A stretch of 64,000 bases of DNA from positions 2,108,001 through 2,172,000 of the forward strand of contig OX359197.1 of assembly GCA_947172415.1 (NCBI GenBank), in the 5' to 3' direction. The stretch comes from Chondrosia reniformis (Eukaryota > Porifera > Demospongiae > Chondrillida > Chondrillidae). Shown here piece by piece: positions 60,901 to 64,000 of this stretch; the first letter of the stretch is position 1, and each line of letters opens with the position of its first letter. The notes below the pieces were generated by a model. The model ran no database searches. It was given only the letters and a program-made list of their open reading frames with translations, and was not told the DNA's origin. The position numbers and the translations under genes were made by a program.

Positions 60901-63168
60901 TTTCTGAGCTGTATTCTTTTGTAGAAGCGAGAGCGATAATGCTATATATTATTGAGTATGACGGTTTTCATGGGCCCCAGAGTCAAGGCCTCAATAAATG
61001 CGCCATTTTAATGACGTAATATTCAGTCGAAGATTGCGAAACCAAAATGAGTTTAAATACAATCGAATTCCTAAGCACTTATGCTCCATAAAAAGTACAG
61101 AAACTAGAGAACAATAAAAAATTTCTACAAAAATAGTGAAAATGTAGGGATGGCACAAAAAACACAGAAACAAGAAAGGGATGTTACACAGTGAAGCATT
61201 AGCTATGCATGAATCCTACAAGCAAGGGTGTTGTATGATTCATGCATATATTATATATAGCTAATACTAAAATAAAATATTTTCACTATTTTTGTAAAAA
61301 TGTTTATTGTTCTCTTTTGTATACATTTTAGTTGAAAATAAATTCAGTAAAACATCATATGCATGCTATATTTACTTTAAACAGTTATAGTGTTACTTCT
61401 CTATAACTACATCTTTTTAAAATTAATGTTCAATTCTATGTGATAGCTACAGTTGGATGAATTTGGAGGAAGGCATATTAACATACCTTCCACTTGGTGG
61501 GCAAGAGAGTAATTCTTTAATAGTGATTTCATGGAATGATTACCCTCTATGATAGCAATCTTTCTAAGAACCAAATCAGGTAAATCAACCTACATAAATT
61601 GTATACATACATTATGTATATAATATCACATAAGAGCTAAATTTAGAATCTGTAAATTTCAGATACATGTAAATAGTTTCAGCTTTAAAGTCTTCTGCTA
61701 ACAAGTTTGCAATACCGTATTATCTCTAATATAAGCCAAGATCTCTAATGCAAGCCCGTCTCCAGTAGAAGCCTACTCTTACGAGTTATCGAAAAAATAC
61801 TGTAGGAGTATTTATTTTCGCGACACTTTCTATTTTCGCGATATCCTGTAGAATGCCTTGTAGCAAAATTTTCATGGGTTCTATATTTTGTGATTAACAC
61901 CACATGTGTAAATATATACCGAGTATAGTCTTTGGTCAAAGAGTGACCTGTGCAAGCTGAGAGTAGCGTTCTATAAAGAAACGTGCTGAGAGAGACGATA
62001 TGGCTGTGCAACTCTAGCGTCAGAGGCTATCACGTATACCAGAGCGTGTGGTGTGCGGAAGAGGGGGAGAACCTCTGGTGCAAGCAGGACCGGAGATGAG
62101 TAATCCGCGCAACAACTATGCCGTCATTGTAGTAAAAAGGAAGATATCGTGCCTCTGCTCCCTCTTTCTTGGAAAAGGTGGTTCCGTCACAGCGACTGTC
62201 ACAGGAAGAAGGCGACTTTCAGTCGATCTTCTCCAATGGATATATTATACGAATATTTCGCGTGTACAAATTTTTGTGAATTGGGGAACAAACCGCGAAA
62301 ATAGCGAAAATTTGTCTCTTGCGAAAAAATACTCCTATGGTATAGAAGCCCAGTTGACCCCCAATATAAGCCCACTGACACACTATCGTATTCATACTTT
62401 TACATACGGTACCAGCCAAAAAAAACTGAAGGATTTCTGTACGGCTTTGAACACAAAACGTCCTGGCGAAAACCTTATCACGTCACGTAGCAGGTACTTT
62501 TAGGTGACGGACCAAACTGGACTAACTGTTGGTTAGGTCCGGTGGTCCGCTTTTTAGTTACGTACGTAAAGGGACGCCTTTCACCCGTACGTAGTTTAGG
62601 TGTCAAAGCGAAGGTATTTTACACAATTAAAGTAGTGTAGCGAGACTGAGGCGAGTAGCAAGTATTAACCGAGTATCGATAGAGTTGTTAATCTTGAATG
62701 TGCTAGTGCGGCTGAACCCGTTTCAGATTGCAACGATTTAATACGTAGGTTTCGATTATTAATTTTATACGGACGGAAAACGTTCAGTTTTTACTGACTG
62801 GTACCGTAGTTTACGTGGTAATTGTCCCAGTTAAGTATAGTTGATTTACCAATATAAATTGAAGGGTTGAAAAAATAAAAGCCCTGTCTCTAATACAAAC
62901 CCAGTCTCCAATAAAAGCCTGGGTTCAGAGGGGTTTGAAAAATACAAGCCCCGGGTTTATATTAGAGATAATACAGTAATTTACATATTAATTACTCTGC
63001 ATATAACTCACTTCAACAAATTTTATGTCTTTCTTGGAAGAAGCCTTCAAACGAAAGTAAGCAGTATCAAAACCAGCTCCAAGCGATATGATCTGTCCTT
63101 TATAGTCAGTCTCTTCCAGAAATGTCTTCAAGATATGATTCAAGGACACTAATCTTTGGTACATAACC
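36987..63168 (-). CDS. LCMT2: tRNA wybutosine-synthesizing protein 4 (LCMT2/TYW4), 5' end beyond the window
   Basis: Minus-strand exons found, with matching phases: 63012-63168, 61487-61589, 59858-60011, 59685-59751, 55348-55379, 55142-55226, 54523-54630, 54052-54239, 53130-53236, 49783-49845, 49612-49719, 49257-49364, 47141-47238, 44897-45037, 37476-37611, 36987-37163 (stop). The first exons hold the leucine carboxyl methyltransferase-like domain: SLGAGFDTAYFRLK (SAM site), FVEVDLPDLV, SADYNLIGFNL, TLIVTEFVLPYL. Then come kelch repeats: RYGYSSVV...LMFGGYG, VLFGGYDES, WRHSAEI...MILFGGRNN, SHSSVVW...LIYGGLNS, DNLFIVGGVKW, ending IAVLGGGGYIMDL. TYW4 completes wybutosine at tRNA-Phe position 37. 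About 610 residues are visible. One short exon (about the W...PPRY linker) between 44897 and 37611 was not found, and the N-terminal exon(s) lie beyond 64000. Introns hold most of the right half's transposons. Confidence 0.9.
37688..39551 (+). mobile_element. Full-length pogo/Tigger transposon A
   Basis: TIRs CAGTAGAACGTCGATTATCC (left) and CAGTAGAAAGTCGATTATCC (right, reversed) are flanked by TA on both sides. It is 1864 bp with a single open transposase frame covering most of its length. It sits in an LCMT2 intron on the opposite strand to the host gene. Intact ends and frame suggest recent arrival. Confidence 0.93.
37754..39394 (+). CDS. pogo/Tigger transposase A (DDE_1)
   Basis: 546 residues in one exon; a start at 37772 (MAANQRKRT) is equally likely and better placed for translation. 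N terminus: pipsqueak/CENPB-type helix-turn-helix (VDQKLEICKRLKKGTTITSL ... IGKSTISDIKR), then a CENPB-like second DNA-binding half ending ASTGWLKNFRGRYGI. Catalytic aspartates are D187 (NCDETGLYWK), D302 (LLLDNAPAHP) and D337 (VQPMDQSV), so DD34D. The C terminus ends in QTKITSFFS, a textbook PCNA-interacting PIP box (QxxIxxFF); pogo transposase is known to bind PCNA. No inactivating change was seen in the catalytic residues. The cell role is transposition in the nucleus; domesticated relatives are the TIGD/CENPB genes. Confidence 0.93.
   Translation: MLTQQKMAANQRKRTVLSVDQKLEICKRLKKGTTITSLSKELNIGKSTISDIKRNEEKLVTFVEKLDSAEGSTKRKTMKAAKDRKLDEGMAMWFMQKRSEGVPISGPILMAKALEFHAKMYPNGGGGEFKASTGWLKNFRGRYGIRQIAIQGETLSAKADLVQPFKDNLSRIIKEEGLTLNQVYNCDETGLYWKALPSKTLASRTESKAPGYKVSKERVTILACANATGDNKLRLTMVGKSRNPRALKNVSHSVLPVRYTNQTNAWMDMKLFEDWFFQEFIPSVKKYSHERKLEEKALLLLDNAPAHPSTDVLQSEDGTIKCLFLPPNTTSLVQPMDQSVLENMKRRYRKELLKKLLLADDSTTAESEVGVIAFWKSLTIKDTMYMVSDAWNYITDANIRASWNKLLGGDMPATSTDEANPVPEMLQALACLEKNTDYEEADVEEWLQIDASDPGYAILSDDEIVQRVTSPDTFETDDGDYDEPHDVQLIPSHAEACEMFKKCMLWAEQQPETTGSHVMTLRSLIGMSAQKRMSNFKQTKITSFFS
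39566..39600 (-). other. Hammerhead-like core motif
   Basis: The minus strand reads TTGCTGATGAAGACC-TAA-GGGTTGAATTAACC just beyond the right end of pogo element A. CUGAUGA is exact, while the GAAA block has become GAAU. Flanks TTAATATT / AATGGTTAA are weakly complementary. Confidence 0.4.
39840..40087 (+). mobile_element. piggyBac transposase C-terminal tail
   Basis: The plus strand encodes LQCVVCSQNGVRKRTDVGC followed by LCATPYFKLYHTK, the cysteine-rich C-terminal finger of piggyBac-type transposases (C-x2-C ... C...C...LC...CF..YH), with some pattern cysteines changed. Upstream coding sequence is missing. Pogo element B begins at 40088, so its insertion may have removed or capped the end. 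An old fragment in an LCMT2 intron. Confidence 0.6.
40088..42336 (+). mobile_element. Full-length pogo/Tigger transposon B
   Basis: TIRs CAGTGGAACCTCCATTAA and (reverse) CAGTGGAACCTCTCTAAG lie between TA dinucleotides at 40086-40087 and 42337-42338. Subterminal ACGGACACCTC-type motifs are repeated several times in the left arm (40105-40290) and once or twice in the right arm, plausibly transposase binding sites. 2249 bp, open transposase frame, different subfamily from element A. Confidence 0.93.
40373..42097 (+). CDS. pogo/Tigger transposase B (DDE_1)
   Basis: 574 residues from the first ATG; the start at 40436 (MSLSILKGKSK) is the better match to the family. HTH: LKKKVEVIKAAAESHVGVRR ... 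FNCGRTQISSILKSK; CENPB-like half ending FKASNGWIEKWKRRYNV. Catalytic aspartates, counted from the first ATG, are D200 (NLDETGCFWK), D306 (LLMDNAGCHP) and D340 (LQPLDLGII). After the catalytic domain comes a run of about 16 glutamates (41870-41905, a GGA/GAG triplet repeat), and the C terminus QSHLDDYLLQS looks like a weakened PIP box. No break in the frame. Human TIGD proteins and JRK/JRKL are domesticated members of this class. Confidence 0.93.
   Translation: MVYSYCRLVCYHITAGAIVRGMSLSILKGKSKNTLTLKKKVEVIKAAAESHVGVRRLAEQFNCGRTQISSILKSKEAILELYESNPGSSSICMRKRVKSSEFSEINEALHKWYLIACSKNIYPSGPQLCEKVREIAQRLHVEGFKASNGWIEKWKRRYNVRYVKISGESADVSGITVESWKERVCELIEGYAAEDIWNLDETGCFWKALPDRGFAQKGTSCHDGKKSKERMTVAFLVNAAGSKETAIVIWKSAKPRCFKSIDISNLPVLYFSQPKAWMTADILVSVLTKLNRKLSSKGRNIILLMDNAGCHPENAVKDRFSNIKVIFLPPNTISKLQPLDLGIIQNFKVKYRTLFLRFVLSQIDACSKASEVTKSLSILHSIRWVAQAWDTVSPETIRRCFRKAGILDDSFSVPTRPHEHNPFLDINLNTPEIENIESLMEQIQPEGGICSSTEFINGGDDLVTCFETDDDSWDQQFLTSLDSQSASSAPGVSSDPKEEEEEEEEEEEEEELEPPQPKVRKLSEVISHLEGVREFLDNKGHIAEATIVSSAVDKLALLHCKTRQSHLDDYLLQS
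42888..43318. mobile_element. 431-bp MITE flanked by TA
   Basis: TIRs CCGTAAATCTTCTAAAAATT at both ends (22 bp essentially perfect), TA on each side. Tc1/mariner-type target preference. Interior contains TTCGCAAACATTTCG-type sequence; no transposase. Confidence 0.85.
43830..44350 (-). mobile_element. Probable Tigger transposase remnant
   Basis: The minus strand has HTIMKCFRAASVYADQLFPS, similar in position and pattern to the TIRRCFRKAG segment of pogo B, followed in another frame by an acidic tail (TDLDNREEELQGLVSQL, EEDLPTAP). Only the C-terminal part is recognisable, with at least one frameshift. LCMT2 intron. Confidence 0.4.
45190..45790 (-). mobile_element. Penelope-like element fragment with inverted terminal arms
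   Basis: The minus strand near 45465-45600 encodes ETHYTRRRIIEAIHIKKQ then a TSNLDCGRSLNSVWHPL tail, the C-terminal end of a GIY-YIG endonuclease as in Penelope-like retroelements. It is enclosed by arms of about 120 bp in inverted orientation (45208-45330 and 45655-45775), each carrying CAGTTGAGAAAGG..CCTCGGATC(G/A)AAAC. 5'-truncated; only the last part of the coding region remains. Confidence 0.7.
45850..46370. mobile_element. Non-autonomous element, GGGAGTACTACCGTACTCCC family
   Basis: About 500 bp shared in inverted orientation with 60598-61075. It runs from ATTACGTCATTAAAATGGCG through a GAAGAATAAGAAGAATATG block to the foldback CATAGGGAGTACTACCGTAC. No coding capacity beyond a few codons. 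LCMT2 intron. Confidence 0.75.
47745..48900. mobile_element. Nested MITEs in an LCMT2 intron
   Basis: The outer element is the GAAGTAGGGATGGCAGTG family (47745-47960, resuming near 48405). The inner element, about 47985-48400, has arms built of repeated GCAATCCTGGGATTGC-type short palindromes that match in reverse (CTTACTTTGGCACGCAATCC / GGATTGCGTGCCAAAGTAAG). The sequence after 48480 matches the body of the element at 63590-63900. Confidence 0.65.
49988..50670. repeat. Direct repeats of about 170 bp, about 515 bp apart
   Basis: 49988-50160 and 50503-50668 share GTAACTGTAGCTATAGTAAC through GGCTGTTAATTAG-type sequence to GTGTTGTAAT(C/T)GTGGCGG. The intervening about 340 bp is non-coding. This could be a tandem duplication or a short repeat-flanked element; I see no primer-binding site or coding region. 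Confidence 0.7.
50930..51157. mobile_element. Foldback MITE
   Basis: Left TCACAGGATCAAATCTCAGG and right (reverse) TCACAGGATCAAATCTCAGG are identical, and both arms continue with ATGAAACCTATTTGAAA-type sequence. No coding content. Confidence 0.8.
51534..51960. mobile_element. pogo-type MITE with a second pogo end inside
   Basis: CAGTGCAACCTCACTTATCC and (reverse) CAGTGCAACCTCAATTATCC with TA on both sides. At 51752-51754 a second TA-CAGTGGGCCCTGGTTTAACC end occurs inside, so one pogo-type MITE has probably inserted into another. Ends resemble but are not identical to pogo A and B. Confidence 0.75.
52050..52862. mobile_element. Long non-autonomous element, TAGGGATGGCCGAAAAA family
   Basis: The left part (52060-52545) has no coding potential. 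The right part (52549-52862) is the GAAGTAGGAATGGCAGTG module folded back on itself. The whole unit recurs inverted at 63190-64000. Partial ends occur at 15655, 21864, 48870 and 55065. Confidence 0.8.
53757..53783 (-). other. Degenerate hammerhead-like core motif
   Basis: The minus strand reads CACTGATGAAGACCATAAAT followed by GATGAAAT. One of several related cores in the window; stem II pairing is lost. Confidence 0.3.
55606..55850. repeat. Copy of the GGGGCTGCCGCCCCCC family
   Basis: About 240 bp similar in direct orientation to 56846-57100: GCTGCATCGGTGGG(C)TTTAAT, AACGATTGAGGACGCTTAAT, GAAAAGCTTCGTTAACT. A third, short relative lies near 47260. LCMT2 intron 4. Confidence 0.7.
56246..58110 (+). 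mobile_element. Degenerate pogo-type transposase (DDE_1) interrupted by an insertion
   Basis: Plus-strand blocks in order: N-terminal region (RSFKTTEKP, KKSKQRGPYQ, 56246-56500), HTH/CENPB region (ESTVRSWRDSYQ, KKRGHPMLLGEELDRQVQAY, GIVMKHDSNLL, 56529-56840), then after a 395-bp insertion MTVEDFDEVKDQM, LIINWDQTAINYVP (first D), VKRQITAVFGCTLAGNFLP, PNHWSNEDTMIQYIEE, LAIFDVFKGQ (second D) and DRLQPLDV (third D, another frame). At least two frameshifts plus the insertion. A different lineage from pogo A and B. Confidence 0.8.
56846..57240. mobile_element. MITE-like insertion splitting the pogo-type transposase
   Basis: The sequence starting with AAGTATTTCGAGTTTAAAAA and a GGGGCTGCCGCCCCCC foldback, continuing through AACGATTGAGAATGCTTAAG, matches 55606-55850. 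It separates transposase codons for GGPISL and KNWVNHLL that are adjacent in relatives. Confidence 0.7.
58155..58660 (-). mobile_element. Ulp1/SENP-like (C48) cysteine protease fragment
   Basis: The minus strand encodes QWLSDNHMSFIHALLKDHF (58580-58654), then after a frame change YNHWIVASTET (active-site H), VNIYDSS (D), and MMQQVGGADCGISAAAALTS (C), ending MRAHLIECIEKCKL. All three catalytic residues of the family are present, but the fragment is frame-shifted. It is convergent with, and 45 bp from, the broken pogo-type transposase, so it may belong to the same element. Confidence 0.65.
58661..59680. other. LCMT2: LCMT2 intron 4 remainder, little recognisable
   Basis: No gene seen. A foldback GAGACTATCAAACAGTAGTCTCG with a partner CTACTCGAGACTAT lies near 59138-59193, and an AT-rich stretch with TTCGTGAAATTTTTCAGTCACG near 59530. 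Confidence 0.45.
60125..60370. mobile_element. MITE copy, GAAGTAGGGATGGC family
   Basis: ACAAGTAAATAAAAACATT at the left and the reversed partner at the right, with internal GAAGTGATGTGTATGG and CACTGCCTTGTTTCGATACT shared with copies at 22010, 47745, 52560 and 63190. LCMT2 intron 2 (between exons 60011 and 61487). Confidence 0.7.
60598..61075. mobile_element. Inverted copy of the 45850-46370 element
   Basis: Reverse-complement match: GGGAGTACAGTAGTACTCCC at the left, then GAATATGTCCTGCTGGCGAA, CTTCTTCATATTCTTCTTAT and AATGCGCCATTTTAATGACG. About 480 bp. Confidence 0.75.
61106..61315. mobile_element. 210-bp MITE
   Basis: AGAGAACAATAAA...ACAAAAATAGTGAAAAT at the left is matched in reverse at the right; the interior has a foldback around GAATCCTACAAGCAAGGGTG. 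No coding content. Confidence 0.75.
61714..62976. mobile_element. 1.26-kb TA-flanked element with a nested 541-bp element
   Basis: Outer TIRs CCGTATTATCTCTAATATAA and (reverse) CTGTATTATCTCTAATATAA, TA at 61712-61713 and 62977-62978. The nested element 61800-62340 has TIRs of TGTAGGAGTATTT type with TTCGCG subterminal repeats, TA on both sides. The 151-codon plus-strand frame at 62048 spans the inner boundary and has no recognisable domain. LCMT2 intron 1. Confidence 0.75.
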
Positions 63169-63189
63169 CTATACATATAATATTAAAAT

Positions 63190-64000
63190 GAATTATAATA
63201 TATACAAGTAAATAAAAACATTTACAAAAATGATGTTAGAAGTAGGAATGGCAGTGTTCACTAATACATCTGCAAAAAGTATCGAAACAAGACACTGATT
63301 ATATGATAAGGCTAATCATACAGAAGTTGAAATTTAAGTAACTTAACCATACACTTCTGTGTTTGGGCGCACTAACCTGAAGTAGATATGGTGCGCCCAA
63401 ACACAGAAGTGTATGGTTAAGTTACTTAAATTTCAGTATATATGCAACTTCTGTATGATTAGCCTTATCATATAATCAGTGTCTTGTTTCGATACTTTTT
63501 GCAGATGTATTAGTGAACACTGCCATTAATCCTACTTCTAACATCATTTTTGTAAATGTTTTTTATTTACTTGTATTCCCCCTTTTCCTCTTAATATTAC
63601 TTGTTTTAAATTGATTTGAAAGTTTTCTTGGCGAAGATCTCAAAATAACGTCTTAGACAAGAGAAATATGCCGAAAACAATCTCTTAATTAAAAAATGGC
63701 GTCCGAGAAGACCACAATTTTCGCTCTTCACAATTAAAATGCTTATTGTAGAGCGCATTCAGATTTAGGGTTATCTATTCCCTAGTTCCGAAATATTTAT
63801 GACGATTTATAACTAGTACGTGCCCGCATAAGTTCGCATATTAGCGCTACTAGTCTATTCAATAAAAGAAAAAGAAGAAGAAATGAATTTTGGAAATGGG
63901 TCTATTCCTAGTTAGCCGCTTTTCGAACGCTATAGAGCGTGTAGAGCGTCGAAGCATGTTTTGGCATTTAGGAAAGCGTGCATTAATCGCTGCAAATAAC
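63190..64000. mobile_element. Inverted copy of the 52050-52862 element, cut by the window edge
   Basis: 63190-63590 is the foldback GAAGTAGGAATGGCAGTGTT module. 63590-64000 is the reverse complement of 52060-52545 (e.g. GAACTAGGGAATAGA in one, its reverse complement in the other). Located upstream of the last LCMT2 exon visible. Confidence 0.8.

Noticed and set aside
62048-62503. 151-codon ORF
   Set aside because: Spans a nested-element boundary inside a non-autonomous element; no domain recognised.

Overview
The window looks like AT-rich nuclear DNA of an early-branching animal. A marine sponge or cnidarian-grade invertebrate is my best guess, from the TE repertoire and the short, intron-rich genes; this is inference without database support. 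Host genes are split by canonical GT/AG introns, some as short as about 64 bp, while other introns have grown to several kb through nested transposons.

Host gene order, left to right: (1) the N-terminal half of a SECIS-binding protein 2 gene (SECISBP2-like) on the minus strand, leaving the window at its left edge; (2) TRMT13, a tRNA 2'-O-methyltransferase, on the plus strand, with its ATG only 13 bp from the SECISBP2 ATG; (3) two tandem plus-strand aldo-keto reductases of the AKR7 family, copy A (13300-27400) and copy B (27637-36186), each with 11 matching exons; (4) LCMT2/TYW4, the wybutosine-synthesis methyltransferase plus kelch protein, on the minus strand, convergent with AKR7-B, entering from beyond the right edge and ending at 36987. 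Three of the four gene families act in tRNA modification or selenocysteine decoding.

The rest is mobile DNA. A 5.0-kb P-superfamily transposon (8139-13155) has perfect 39-bp ends, a nine-exon transposase that reads through in frame, and a second, convergent ORF of unknown function. It sits between TRMT13 and AKR7-A. AKR7-A intron 5 holds a retroelement C-terminal fragment, a Penelope-like fragment, and a LINE carrying a piggyBac-like insertion at a TTAA in its reverse-transcriptase region. Intron 10 holds a long-TIR element. AKR7-B intron 1 holds a Ginger-like integrase plus Ulp1-protease element. LCMT2 introns hold two full-length pogo/Tigger elements with open transposases, a piggyBac transposase tail, a second Penelope-like fragment, a broken third pogo-type transposase, an Ulp1 fragment and many MITEs.

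Signals that ordinary annotation would not name include a recurrent motif resembling a hammerhead-ribozyme core. It lies at the centre of short inverted-repeat elements and at the ends of both Penelope-like fragments. Others are a back-to-back TIR palindrome inside the P element, a patchwork of near-identity between the two AKR7 genes that includes an intron, and a two-base surplus at one splice junction of AKR7-B.
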